Source: Cepaea nemoralis (lineage: Eukaryota; Mollusca; Gastropoda; Stylommatophora; Helicidae). From it: DNA of 64,000 nt. The translations under genes and the position numbers were made by a program. Below the pieces are notes generated by a model. That model had not been told where the DNA came from, searched no databases, and worked only from the letters and a program-made list of their open reading frames with translations. The stretch lies in NCBI GenBank assembly GCA_014155875.1, contig JACEFZ010028140.1, positions 186,001 to 250,000 on the forward strand, read 5' to 3'. Position 1 is the stretch's first letter. Every line of letters starts with the position of its first letter. This document shows, piece by piece, positions 10,407 to 22,032 of this stretch.

Positions 10407-11555
10407 GAACACTAATAGAAAAGGTCAATAGAGAAACAGAAAGACACATATTTGTGCTTCATAGATTATATACTAAGGCATTTGATAAAGTAAAACATGA
10501 TTAACTGATTCAAATGTTGGAAGATATCAACATTGATGGGACACATTTAAGAATGATAAAGAATATTTACTGGAACCAAGTATTAGCAGCAATTACAATG
10601 GGAAATAAAGAGGCTAGTTACGAACACATAAAGCTAGGTGTACGACAGTGGTGTGTCTTGTCACCGGATCTCTTCTCCCTCTATAGTGAAGTAGTAATGA
10701 GAGAGATCAAAGAGAAGCCACGAATACTAATTGGAGGTTATAATATAAACAATATACGCTATGCAGATGACACAGTATTGGTGGCGGATAATGCAACAGA
10801 CCTATAACAAGTATTGGACATTGTAGTATCAGATAGTGCACAGAAAGGACTCTCCTTGAATATCAATTAAACAGTAATAATGGTGATATCAAAGAAAATG
10901 GTGACACCAAAATGTAACATAGAAATAGAAGGGTAAATTCTGAACCAAGTGGATAATTTTAAATACCTAGCTAGGGGCACTTATAACATCAGATGGAAAA
11001 TGTACAACAGAGATTAAGAGCAGAATAGGGCAGGCAAAAGCCGCATTTCAGAAAATGAAGAGTATCTTATGCTATAAGTCACCATCAATGAATGTAAGAA
11101 AGAGAGTGCTGAAATGCTATATAGAACCAGTTTTGCTTTATGGCAGCGAAACTTGGAATGTAAATGAAGAAATTAGGAAGAACTTAGAAGCAACAGAGAT
11201 GTGGTTTCTGAGACGAATGTTGCGAATTCCTTGGACTGCCAGAGAAACTAACAACGATTGCCTGAAAGAGGCTAATGAAACTAGAACACTATATACAATA
11301 ATAAGAGAGAGACAAATAGCTTTCTTTGGTCATGAGATGAGGAGGGAGGCATTGGAGAACATCGTGACAACTGGAAAGATCGAGGGGAAGAGAGGCAGAG
11401 GCAGACTAAGAGAAATGATGCTGGACGGATTGAGACGGTGGCATGGAGGGATATCATCAGCAGAGTTGATCCAGAACACCAGATACCAAGATCTGTGGAG
11501 AGCCATGAACGCCTACTCCATCTGGCAGGGCACGTGATGATGATGATGATGATGA
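10406..11555 (+). pseudogene. LINE B: RTE-like RT, 5' truncated
   Basis: RT remnant read across three frames. TKAFDKVKH (near 10,470) is followed by a stop, then a 97-codon frame with VRQWCVLSPDLFSLY and the catalytic RYADDTVLVA box near 10,752. A decayed stretch at 10,808-11,050 follows, and then a clean 160-codon frame (11,055-11,537). That frame holds the thumb (LLYGSETW), FLRRMLRIPWTARETN and the basic KGKRGRGR-like tail ending WRAMNAYSIWQGT. The 3' end is a short (ATG)n at 11,536-11,555. The C-terminal layout resembles RTE/BovB-like elements (inference). Other fragments lie at 51,313, 59,390 and 62,025. Confidence 0.85.
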
Positions 11556-11689
11556 GTGACTTCCGTTTGATAACAAAAAAGGAATGGGCACAGAAGCCAC
11601 CGATATCGGATCATTTGTAAGTGTAGTTCATTGTTGAAGACCTCATAGGAAGTGACGAAAGTGCAGAAATTGACACACGATCATGAACA

Positions 11690-11895
11690 CACGGACGTGG
11701 ATCAGAATAGAAACAAATACGAGAAAAATCACCAACAGGCGAAAAGACTTCAAATCCATCTCATTTTGGGTCGGAATAGAAAGAAAATACGATAGAAGAA
11801 CACCCCCCCCCCCCCCCCAAAAAAAAAAAAGTAAAGCGTTAAAATTCATTTAACTTTGGATCAGAATAGAAAACATTTCGATAGAAGAAACACAA
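11690..11895. repeat. Three degenerate about 80-bp tandem repeats
   Basis: GGATCAGAATAGAAA with ATACGA..AGAA recurs at about 11,699, 11,769 (as GGTCGGAATAGAAA) and 11,858. A C-run followed by an A-run (11,804-11,830) interrupts the series. Confidence 0.6.
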
Positions 11896-11960
11896 ACTAA
11901 CCCTATATCCAAACAATTTAAAATGACAATGACCTAATCTGAATGAATTGACATTTCAGA

Positions 11961-12283
11961 TTGTACGAGGGGGCTTCAAATGAAAACGTTAAATTGTTAT
12001 AGTAATTATAATAACCATGCATTTGTCTTGTAACCTGTCAACATTCTTGTTAAGGATGTCAAGAGTGTTAAGCGCGTGACATCACTGTGCAGACGAACAC
12101 GGGTACGTCATAAGGCCGTTTAAAGATGGCCACCCCACTTTTGACATGCATCAATGAGCAGCCTTCTGTTATGCATCAATGAGCAGCCTTCTGTTATTCA
12201 TTTGTGTGTGCGTGCGAGTGTGTGTGTGCGCGTGCGTGTATGTGTGTGCGCGCGCGTGTGTGCGTGCGTGCGTGCGCGCGCAC

Positions 12284-12314
<31 letters not shown>

Positions 12315-12483
12315 CAGTGAAGGGATGAAATCTATAGAAATTCATCGGCGAATGAAGGTCCAGTAAGGTGATGCATGTATGTCAGTCCAGCAAGTATATG
12401 AGTAGGAAATTTCAAAACGGCGTGACTTTTTTGACAGACTGTTCACTACCGGGTCATGCACACCGAGTAGTGACCCCTGAGTG
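11961..12483 (+). pseudogene. Truncated mariner-like transposon, 5' part
   Basis: After a TA dinucleotide the sequence reads CGAGGGGGCTTCAAATGAAA, like a mariner terminal repeat. About 160 bp later a transposase N-terminus can be read (PKMAA, LTCINEQ, near 12,125-12,160). After the GT tract, the helix-turn-helix linker is readable: EIHRRMKVQ-like, stop, VQQVYEW-like, FQNGVTSL-like, and PGHAHRVVTPE near 12,450. The catalytic domain and 3' end are absent. A (GT)n tract of about 110 bp and a 27-bp direct duplication (12,143-12,197) split the remnant. Confidence 0.6.
12200..12306. repeat. (GT)n/(GC) microsatellite
   Basis: An interrupted GT tract lying inside the mariner transposase remnant. Confidence 0.9.
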
Positions 12484-12626
12484 GTTGTATACGCAAGCAA
12501 GATAATTCTGTTTCTTCAGGAATCCAAGCACTTTATAGTCGCTGGAGGACTTGCCTTGAATACTGTGGTGACTACATGGGAAAATGATACATTTACTCTT
12601 TACTTTTTCAGAATATATATAAAAAC

Positions 12627-12678
12627 ACACACACACACACACACACACATACACACATTTACGGTTTTCATTTGAAGT

Positions 12679-12772
<94 letters not shown>

Positions 12773-12775
12773 CCC
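12627..12775. repeat. (CA)n and (CT)n microsatellites
   Basis: (CA)n at 12,627-12,656 and (CT)n at 12,682-12,769, ending in a C-rich patch. ORFs on both strands here are artefacts. Confidence 0.95.
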
Positions 12776-13255
12776 ACCCCACAACCCGTATTTAATCCGA
12801 TCCCCCTTTGTACCATTATGCCATATCTAGAGGTAACTGCCTCTCTTACATAATGTCCGTCCACACGGCACGTAGTCATATTTCCCCTGGAAAAAACTGT
12901 AACATTTTTACTTCATCCTTACTTTGCTGCGTTCATTAAGTAAACAAAACTCGCGGGAATAAATGTCAGTAGAACCGAACGTGCCGACGTCATACACACA
13001 TTCTCATTGATGTAGCCGGCTGAAAATTTGTCCTGAAATCTTTGAATAGAGTCCATTGGCAACCATCACACAATAGATGTTGATCTAATACCCGGCTACT
13101 CAATTGATTTCCAAACAGTGCATTTCTTATTTCGTCAAGTAATATCCTCAAATAATCTTAGTGGGAACAAGAATCGTTTTTTTCGTACACAGGTTACAGT
13201 TGTCGAAAAACGTACTTATTTCTGAAATTCAAAACAATGTTTTCCCGTGATGAAT
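12776..13255. other. No gene recognised
   Basis: AT-rich flank of the Penelope-like element. Nothing coding was recognised. Confidence 0.5.
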
Positions 13256-13721
13256 TTGAATAACGAAGACACAAACAATAGATTGCACGATTTATTGCCT
13301 GGCATATTTCGCTGCATCTCGTCAGGTACATACTGCAGAAATCACACAACTTACGTGAATTAATTAGATAAATCCTTCAAACTGAAATATACACATGTTC
13401 GCACAGTAATGTCGATTGTCTACCACGGTAATTTTAAACTGACTAACATGTCTTTCTGCTTACACAAGGACGGCTTACGAAGGTTGATTAGTATAGCTTC
13501 AGCAAACTTTAACAATCGACTACTTTGTGTGTTGAACAACACACGGAAGGCACTGTCTCTTTCAACCACGTGAGCAGTCTCGAGCACGTGTCTCCCGACC
13601 GAAGAAGCCAGATTTTTCCCGGTGTGTCGGCCTGCCTAGGCTACCATCTTCTGTGTGTAGTATTTTGTCCAACCAATTCGGAATATGTTCCGAAACCCTG
13701 CAATGTAACTGTCGCTCAGTT
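13256..13721. repeat. PLE inverted repeat, left arm (466 bp)
   Basis: Reverse complement of 15,525-15,989 with a single visible difference: CCC against CC near 13,618-13,620. Confidence 0.9.
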
Positions 13722-14974
13722 CTGCCTATGTAGATGGCCTCGCATCTGCATGTAAATTGGTAAATACAATTTGATTTGGCGTACAAAGCTACAGGTTCTT
13801 TTACTGCTGGGACTGGGATCGGTGTGTTTCGGTACCTGATGACTAGAGCTGCAGCACAGAATGTTCGCTCGACTGCTGTGGTGAGCCGGTCCCGCAGACG
13901 TTGCATTACGTCATCTCCTCGGAAGGTTAGCTGGATGAATACTTTGAGTTTAGGGACTGTAGTTACTTCTGATTTCGGTTTGGGCTGTTGGCAGTGGCGC
14001 TTTATAAATCCTGTGGAGTACCCATTCAGGTTTAAGGCATTCTTCAGAGTTGTAAATTCCTCTGTCAGTGTGTCCTGGGTGCATATCTTCCTAGCACGGT
14101 CAAACAGGGTCCGTACTAAGCCCCGTTTGTACTGGACAGGTGCGAAGCTCTGAAAATTTAAGTATTGGCCAGTCCATGTTTCTTTGCGGTACACCGATCT
14201 TTGAATTGTGCCGTCTGCTCTACGTCTCATTAGGATATCTAGAAACGGCAACGCTTCGTTGTGTTCGTGTTCTATAGATAAAGAGATGTTTTTATGTGTC
14301 TCGTTCATTGTGGCCTGGAACGACGTTGCTTGTAGCTCGTCTGTGGTGATAATTAGTATATCGTCCACGTAACGACGGTAAAAGGCCAAGTTATTGATTT
14401 CTGAGGATCTCTTTTCTTCTAAGTGTGCCATGAAGATGTCCGCTAGAATAGGTCCAAGTGGGCTCCCCATGGCCACTCCGTCAATTTGGCGGTATGACTT
14501 GTTTAGAAAGTTGAATTGTATGTTGGCAGTAAATAATTTTAATAGCCTCTCTAGAATAGCTGATGGTATGCCTAGTTTTAGTTGTTTGTCTCTAATGCGT
14601 TCGCTTATTATATTCACGGTCTCATCTAATGGAACGTTGGTGAATAAAGAGGCAATATCCATGGATGCCATGTGTTTGTTGTTTATGTCCATAGTATCCA
14701 ATAATTCCACCAGTTCGAATGTATCTCTGAGTGTTCTTGGATCGAAGGACTGTCGTACTGGCTTTAAAATTTCAGCTAGCCATCTCGCCATTCGGTGTTG
14801 TGCCGAGTTAACCATGGAAAGGATCGGTCTTAGTGGGATGCCGGGCTTGTGAAGCTTGGGTAGACCGTACATCTGAGGTGTTTGGGAGCCACGCGGTGTG
14901 AGCGTTTTTGCAGTGGCCTCACTGATGAGTCCTGCATTCACAAGTGACTGGATTTCTTTCCTCACTTTTTGCAT
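13562..14974 (-). pseudogene. PLE reverse transcriptase and GIY-YIG endonuclease
   Basis: An open frame of 470 codons. RT landmarks in order: YGLPKLHK (near residue 36), RPILSMVNS, DIASLFTNVP, GVAMGSPLGPILADIFM and the catalytic YVDDIL (near residue 205). Linker and thumb follow. The C-terminal GIY-YIG nuclease starts at CIYQFTC..AIYIGRT (near residues 410-425) with RVSEH. An extra C near 13,620 shifts the frame, so the last roughly 70 residues are replaced by a short wrong tail ending CSRG. The upstream part of the same gene is at 14,919-15,593, joined by a second frameshift near 14,975. Confidence 0.9.
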
Positions 14975-15593
14975 CCAGGTCCTCCGACTTGTTGACTGTT
15001 TGTTCTACTCTGAATTTAGATGCGTCTGATAATATATCATCCATTTTTCCCTGGTAGTCTGATATGTCCATCAGTACTGCACCACTCCCTTTGTCAGGTT
15101 TCAATATTACAAGGGTGTTGTTGGCCTTTAACGCCTTTAAGGCAGAAAGGTGTTCGTTGGTCAGCGGACATGTCTGTTTAGAGGGGGTTGTGCGATACTG
15201 GTGTTCTAAATCTACCAGTTTGGCCTTCAGCCACCCGACTGACTCAGCAGAAGTAGGTGATAACTTGGAGACTTGATCAAACAACATTTCAAATTGTGCT
15301 TGCGACTCAACACGGTTAATGTGTTTGGGCTTTATGCAGAATTTTAATCCGTATGCAAGGGCCTCCGTTTCAATGTTGTTGAGTACGTACGACGATAAGT
15401 TCCTCACATACTTCTCTGGGTTGTCTAGTACTGACATAGTTATCTTTTCAGTGCTCAGTGATTTGTTGAGGCGAGCATTCTCTGCGATTTTCACCTTGTA
15501 CACTGTTTCTGTACAGAATATTGTAACTGAGCGACAGTTACATTGCAGGGTTTCGGAACATATTCCGAATTGGTTGGACAAAATACTACACAC
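14919..15593 (-). pseudogene. PLE N-terminal domain and RT fingers
   Basis: Carries the PLE N-terminal block VRNLSSYVLNNIETEAL, YGLKFCIKPKHI and the start of the RT (LVILKPDKGSGAVLMD). The frame leaves the RT frame near 14,975 at an A-run (GATGCAAAAAG), consistent with a 1-bp slip. The first about 20 codons lie within the right inverted repeat and are probably not the native start. Confidence 0.85.
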
Positions 15594-15989
15594 AGAAGAT
15601 GGTAGCCTAGGCAGGCCGACACACCGGAAAAATCTGGCTTCTTCGGTCGGGAGACACGTGCTCGAGACTGCTCACGTGGTTGAAAGAGACAGTGCCTTCC
15701 GTGTGTTGTTCAACACACAAAGTAGTCGATTGTTAAAGTTTGCTGAAGCTATACTAATCAACCTTCGTAAGCCGTCCTTGTGTAAGCAGAAAGACATGTT
15801 AGTCAGTTTAAAATTACCGTGGTAGACAATCGACATTACTGTGCGAACATGTGTATATTTCAGTTTGAAGGATTTATCTAATTAATTCACGTAAGTTGTG
15901 TGATTTCTGCAGTATGTACCTGACGAGATGCAGCGAAATATGCCAGGCAATAAATCGTGCAATCTATTGTTTGTGTCTTCGTTATTCAA
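15525..15989. repeat. PLE inverted repeat, right arm (465 bp)
   Basis: Partner of 13,256-13,721. It lacks the extra C, so the endonuclease C-terminus stays open on the plus strand to the stop at 15,825. Confidence 0.9.
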
Positions 15990-16103
15990 GTACTTATTTC
16001 TATTTTCAACAATATGTGCCTTGCAAATTGAAGTGGGCGATTATGTTTCTCCACATCTGGCGGTCTCCAGCAAATTGTATTATTTATTATAGTGATATTC
16101 TTG
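15990..16103. other. Spacer between PLE and LINE C
   Basis: About 110 bp with no recognisable feature. Confidence 0.5.
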
Positions 16104-16219
<116 letters not shown>

Positions 16220-17095
16220 CATGTGCCATACCGATAAGCTTAGGCGGTCATGTGTCGCCATCTCACACGATCACCAGAGTCGTGAATCAGCTCTGTGTTG
16301 TTGTCTCGACCATGCCATGTGGTCAAGGCCATTTAAATATTTTCTTCTCTTCCCACCCCTTGTTATACCCCCCCTCTCAATCTTTCCAGTTGACACCAAG
16401 TTCTCTAGTTTATGTCTTCTCATAAAGTGCCCAAATAATGTTGCCTGTCTGCGTTTAATTTATAAAACCAGTTTACTATTTTCATTTGCTTCTTGTAGGA
16501 TTTGCTCATTGGTTTTTCTGTCTATCCAATTATATTCTTAGCATTTTCTCAGAAACTATATGTCCACTGCCATTGGATGTTTTTCAGCTTGTCTGCTAAT
16601 TTTCCACATTTTGCATCCATACAAAAGTACATGTTCTATGGAGCATTTTAACACTTTGCTGTTATTCATCTTGCAGAAGGCTACCTTTGCCACAGAAATT
16701 ATTGTTCTAATCCCTTCAAGGCACGACCCACTACCCTCATAGGGAAAGCAGATCTGGAGACATTACACATCCCTGTCGCAGAATTCCCTTAATAGGCTGA
16801 TATTGACCTACTTTATTATCAATCATATAAAACTTATTGTTTCCAATATGTGATTTTTACAAGTCTAAGGTCTTTCCCATCAATTTGTAGATCTGCAAGC
16901 ATCTTCATCATGTTGACATGTCTTACTTTATCGAAGGCTTTGTGTAGTAAATTAAACCAAGGTGTAAGTCTTTGTTTACGTTTATTCACGCTAAATTAAT
17001 GTTCTCAGCAAGTACACAGCATTTACTGTGTCCTTGCCTTCTACGAATCCACATTGTTCTACCCGTATTTCGTTTTTGTTTTCCTTCCTAACTCT
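16220..17095 (-). pseudogene. LINE C, 3' portion (RT palm, thumb, C-terminus)
   Basis: Read on the minus strand: the C-terminal block FGHFMRRHKLENLVSTGKI near 16,360-16,430, thumb residues near 16,600-16,700 and palm fragments (KMLADLQIDGKDLRLVKITYW near 16,820-16,900). AFDKV-like and QCGF..GKDT blocks lie near 16,930-17,070. Numerous stops are present. The rest of this copy continues at 17,809 beyond an inserted LINE E. Confidence 0.75.
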
Positions 17096-17808
17096 GCTGC
17101 AACTAATATGGCGAAAGAAATGTATGTTAATGAGGAAAAACTGGAGGTGGTGGAAAATGAATATCTTGAGTCATTAATGATCAAACAATAGTGACACAAT
17201 GAAAGACATTAAAAGACGAATAACCATTACTCTTCAAAAACTAAAACAACTGAATAAACTGTGGCGTGGGACAGATAGACCTGCAAAAATTAAATTTTTA
17301 AGAGCATGCATCTTTCCCATTGCAACATACGCCCGTGAGACATGGACACTCACTAATCAAGTTGAACAGCGCATAAATGACTTTGAATACAAATGTTATA
17401 GACGGGTTCTAAGAATATCTTAGATACAGAAAAGAACAAATGAAGCCTTACGACAAGATCTGAATATTGAAGAAGGTTGGCTACTTAAGACGATAAAAAC
17501 AAAGAAAATTGAAATAGTTTGGTCACTTAAAATGTCACGAAAGTTTGGAGAGAACATTAATGGAGGGGTATATGCCCGGGAAGAGAGGAAGAGGAAGGCC
17601 AAAGAGAAGATGGGTACAGGATGTGGCAAATGCCCGAGAAAAGAGAGGAAGAGGAAGGCCAAAGAGAAGATGGGTACAGGATGTGGCAAATGACCTCCAG
17701 ATGGTTGTATCGGACGCGGGACATCTTTTATACGACCGAGAAGTTTTCTCAAAGGTTGTTATGGGATCGAGGTTCTGCAAAGGGCATGCTACTGAATGAA
17801 TGAACTCT
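17096..17808 (+). pseudogene. LINE E copy 1, nested in LINE C
   Basis: RT thumb and C-terminus on the opposite strand to the host LINE. It has IKRRITITLQKLKQLNKLW, FLRACIFPIATYARETWTL, YKCYRRVLRIS, then a stop. The rest is out of frame until RGRGRPKRRWVQDVAN and FCKGHATE at 17,790. A 54-bp segment around GGCCAAAGAGAAGATGGG is duplicated in tandem (17,587-17,694). The 3' end is ATGAATGAA. A more intact copy is at 50,243-50,925. Confidence 0.8.
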
Positions 17809-18640
17809 TTGCATGATGATTCTTAGCAAAATGTTCGTGATGTGGCTCATGCTAATTGTTCGATGTTGATCACAATCCAAACTCTTTATTTTCTTGAGAT
17901 TGCAATAAGTATATAATTACATAATTCCGGAGGTATATCTTCAGTTTTATATATTGTGTTCCGCAGTCTGGTGACCTGATCTATTCCATATTCTTATAAG
18001 GTATTGATCATTTCTGTTGTGATGTTATGTGGACTCGGGGTTTTGCCAGTTTTTATATGGTTAAGAGCATTCTGAACCTTCATCCTCAAAATTTATACTC
18101 CTTCATTATTATTCATAATACCATACTGTTGCTCTCTTGTATCGCCATAAAGGTCTTTTACATAATCTGACCATTCATTTAAAATCTGCTTTTTTGTCTA
18201 TTATGATTTTGCCATCTTTGGTTTCGTTAATGTTCATTTCTTAGTGTTGTTGTGAAATCTTGTGTGCATTAATTTGTTATTCCGGGTGTTGTGTTGGTTT
18301 TCACTTTTCCTGCAATTTTCCTCAAGCCACGCTTCTTTTGCCTCTTTGCACAATTTCCTAATCTTCCTGGAATTTTCCTCTTAATATTTTACATTGTTAT
18401 TTTTAGTATTTCTTCTTACGTCCATGAGTTTTAAGATGTCTTCCGTCAACCATATTCTTGCATTCCATCATCTTTATTTTTTGGCATAGTTGTTTCTTTG
18501 ATGGCTGAGTTCTTCAATATTTCGCATGTGTCACTGACATATTAAAATATTATTTCCAGATTGGACAATTTATCAGTTCTGTTCTTTACCTCTACGTTTA
18601 ACTTTTCTTTTATCTCCTCACCTTTCAGTGCACGTAGATT
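17809..18640 (-). pseudogene. LINE C, 5' continuation (RT N-terminal region)
   Basis: Continues the LINE C copy at 16,220-17,095. The minus strand reads RTISIMSHTTNILLRII near 17,815-17,880, which joins across the insert to the QCGF..GKDT block. Upstream are FEDEG, KWPNPES-like linker sequence and N-terminal remnants to about 18,640. It ends at an A-run and the (GA)n tract. Confidence 0.65.
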
Positions 18641-18703
18641 AAAAAAAAAAAACTGAGAATGTAGATATAAATAAAATGTCGTGTCGAGTAGCTACAAGAA
18701 GAA

Positions 18704-18868
<165 letters not shown>

Positions 18869-18989
18869 AGAAGGAGAAGGGTTTCTTAGAGGAAATTAAC
18901 TACAGCCTACAGACGTAACAGACTACTCTACACTAGCCGACTCGAACACATCGAGTTAAGACACCGCAAATGTGAGTTTATTTCATTTG

Positions 18990-19041
18990 GAGGTCAGCAT
19001 GGCTGAATGGATTAGACCACTGGTTCTTAAACATCCCGTGT
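18990..19041 (+). repeat. SINE T1, 5' half (split by LINE G)
   Basis: The tRNA-like head AGGTCAGCATGGCTGAATGG is interrupted after TTAAACATCCCGTGT. The remainder resumes at 27,205. Confidence 0.85.
19029..19041 (+). repeat. 13-bp target-site duplication, left
   Basis: AAACATCCCGTGT, repeated at 27,205-27,217 and flanking the whole LINE G dimer. Confidence 0.85.
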
Positions 19042-19307
19042 TGCGTCCACCTTGACGAGGTAGAGGGGCTTGCGCGTTCCAATGACCCCAAGAGCTATGC
19101 CGACGGTAGCACAGCTACTGGTAGGGTCACCCATGTCGGACAGGTCAAGGGAGAGGGACCAGACGAAGAGACGTACAAACCTGCTGCCTTGTAGGTAGAC
19201 TGGGGACAGTCAAAGGCTAGGGAAAGCATCCCGAACAAATGCTTGTCGAAATCGGATGTACTGAGCCACAGGCTTGACAAAGAAATGCAACGTAACTTTA
19301 TCATTTC

Positions 19308-20387
19308 ATGATGCCACAGATGAAAATTAATCGTTATGGTGCTAATCCCGTGAAGTCCCATCAGGCGGTGATAGTGCCTGGCCCCCTGCCTCGAGGGGGT
19401 CCACCCATGACTACTGGTGGTCACCTTCCCCTGTGCTGTGGAGTCAAGGCACAGAGGAGTAGATTAAGAGCTATTGACCAAACACCCCGGACACTCAACA
19501 TACTACAATGGAATGCCGAAGGAGTTTATAACAAGAAAGCCTCCCTAACACAGCGTCTTCATAAAGATAGAATAGATGTGGCATGCATTCAAGAGACACA
19601 CCTCAACGCCAATCGCACATTTTCAGTCGAGGGATATCAGGCCACACGTTTCGACCGCGAAGGACACAAAGGAGGAGTTGTAATACTTACACGAAATACA
19701 ATACCTTGCAGCGAAGTATCTGTGATCTCTGACAACCAAACGGAAATTATAGGTGTTGATATAATGATAAAGGACGTGAAAATAAGAATTTACAATCTGT
19801 ATAGCCCGGCAGATAAGGATCTTACACTCTCAAACATGAAAATAACTGACACAAATTGCATTGTTGTCGGAGACTTTAATAGCCGTTCAGAAAGATGGGG
19901 ATACCCAGATACTGACAAAAGAGGAGATGAAGTGGAGGACTGGGAAATAGACTCAAATCTCCATCTACTCAACAAAGCGGATGACACACCGAGCTTCTAC
20001 TCCAGAAGATGGATTACCACTTCTACTCCAGACTTAGCTTTCTGCACAGGAGACATCCTCCACAAAATCGATCGCCATGTGCTTGACCAATTAGCAGGTA
20101 GTGACCACAGACCAATCAAGCTTGTAATAAATATGGAGTATGTTCCACAGGAGCAAAAGCCCTTGCCCCGCTGGAATTACAAACGAGCAGATTGGGACAG
20201 ATTTGCCATACTAACAGACAAATATTGTGAAAACATAAATACACGATATGGCAACATGAAGCAAATGGTGGAAAGTCTAAACAGAGCAATAATACAGGCG
20301 GCCACTGAGTCTATTCCAAGAGGAGCGAGGAAAAATTACAAACCATACTGGACTGAAGGAACTACAAATTTTGGAGGACAAAGTTGA
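19308..20387 (+). pseudogene. LINE G copy 1 endonuclease domain
   Basis: An APE-like endonuclease that would nick target DNA. Motifs: LNILQWNAEG (near residue 64), the catalytic IQETHL, YNLYSPAD, the VVGDFNSR block, TPDLAF and GSDHRPI near residue 265. A 1-bp insertion in GACTGAAGGAACTAC near 20,355 shifts the frame before the RT, giving the false ending GGQS. An ATG at 19,308 opens the frame, but the true start could be internal, as the first about 45 residues are Pro/Gly-rich and unlike an endonuclease. Confidence 0.85.
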
Positions 20388-22032
20388 AGATGCTAGGAAG
20401 ACCGCAGAGAGAGAACAAACAACTGAAGCGAACATCTCTCTCAAAGCCATCTCAGCAAAATATAAAAGAACAGTAAATCAAACAACAAGAGATTGTTGGA
20501 GGAAAAAAACAGAAAACCTGAATTTTGACAGGGATGGAAACAAACTATGGAAACTAGTGAAAGCCATGAACAATGAAGGACCTAGAAACAAACAAATAAC
20601 AATTAAACAAGGAAATGCCTTGCTTACAGGAAAAAAGGCTGCAAATGCACTAATGGAACACTATGCCAGTGCAAACCACATTGATATTACAGCCGAACAG
20701 AAGAAAGCAATCAAAGATAAACAGATACATCATAGATATACAGAGACAGCAGCAGAATATATGATGGCAAATCTAACAATGGAAGAAATGGAACAGGCAA
20801 TGAATACCCTAAAAAAGAAGAAATCACCAGGAAAGGATGGAATCACAAATGAAATGCTAATAGGACTAGGCACTAAGGCAAAAAAGAAACTACTAGCAGT
20901 CCTAAATTACAGCTGGAAGAGGGGAATAGTCCCACAGGCATGGAAGGAAGCTATACTAATACCAGTCCCAAAGAAAGGAAAAGACCTGGAAGAACCAAAT
21001 GGCTATCGACCTATCAGTCTTCTTAGCTGTGTAGGAAAATTAATGGAACGCATTATCAATGGCAGGCTAACATGGCATCTGGAAGAAAACCAACTCTTAA
21101 CACCTCACCAAGCAGGATTCAGAAAGTACAGATCCACTGAAGATCAAATAACCTATATAGCTCAGGAAATAGAGGATGCCTTCCAAGAGAAAAAGCACAC
21201 ACTAGCGGTCTGGATAGATTTAGAAAAAGCATTTGATAAAGTATGGAAGGAAGGACTGAAAGTAAAACTGCAAAAAATGCATGTTTGTGGGAAAATGTAC
21301 AAATGGATCAGCCACTACCTTGAGAACAGAACTGCCAGGACAAAAGTACAAGGACAAACCAGCAAAATGATGCTGTTGGAGCAAGGTGTCCCCCAAGGAG
21401 GAGTTCTTTCACCAACATTATTCCTAGCATATATAAACGACATCACGGAAAATTTTCCAGCCAGAGTACACACATCATCCTTTGCAGATGACCTAGCCAT
21501 ATGGACATCTGAAGAATATATTAGTACAGCTAACAGCAGAATACAGCAAGCCCTATTAGCGCTAGAGGACTGGTCAAAATCATGGCTAGTGAAGATAAGT
21601 GAGGAGAAAACAACATGCACAGTGTTCTCCCTCTCAACTAAAACTCAGCAACCTAAGCTGGTATTGAATGGAAAAATATTGCGCCATGAAGAAAATCCAA
21701 ACTATCTAGGAGTCACCTTTGATCGTCGCCTGACATGGAAGACACAGGTTGAGAAAAATCGAACAAGAGCAAGGCAAAGAATGGCAATCATGAAAAAGCT
21801 TGCTGGTACAACGTGGGGAGCAGATGAGAAAGTTCTCAAGAAGTTATATACTGGACGGGTGAGGCCAGTACTGGAATATGGCATTGCAGCTTGGGCAACA
21901 GCAGCTAAGTCAAACTTTAACAAAATAAGTAGAGTCCAAAATCAAGGAATGCGAATCATAACTGGAAGCCTGAAGACAACGCCTATTAATGAACTTAGAA
22001 AAGATCACTTGTTTACAACCAATGCAGGATAG
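20371..22032 (+). pseudogene. LINE G copy 1 reverse transcriptase
   Basis: RT core: KKKSPGKDGITNEML, LIPVPKKGKD, NGYRPISLLSCVGKLMERI, HQAGFRKYRSTEDQI, WIDLEKAFDKVW, QGVPQGGVLSPTLFLAYIND and the catalytic FADDLAIW near residue 370. The thumb follows with YLGVTFDRRLTW and LEYGIAAWATAA. An extra base near 21,995 (CTTAG against TTAG in copy 2) throws the end out of frame; the true continuation is the frame starting at 21,989. Confidence 0.9.

Larger units (their letters stand above)
13256..15989 (-). mobile_element. Penelope-like retroelement with inverted terminal repeats
   Basis: A 2.73-kb unit. The RT and GIY-YIG open frames run on the minus strand (15,593 down to about 13,400). A 465-bp segment holding the endonuclease C-terminus and 3' flank is repeated in inverse orientation at the other end. 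PLEs are known for LTR-like or partially inverted copies of this sort. The N-terminus appears truncated where the inverted arm joins (15,525). Confidence 0.85.

Noticed and set aside
13776..14153. Plus-strand ORFs across the PLE (also 14,394-14,852 and 15,064-15,276)
   Set aside because: Antisense shadows of the minus-strand RT/GIY-YIG gene.
18990..19041. Possible functional tRNA gene
   Set aside because: The tRNA-like head belongs to SINE T1. It lacks complete stems and is repeated with the SINE body elsewhere. The same applies to the heads at 9,536, 49,090 and 60,425.
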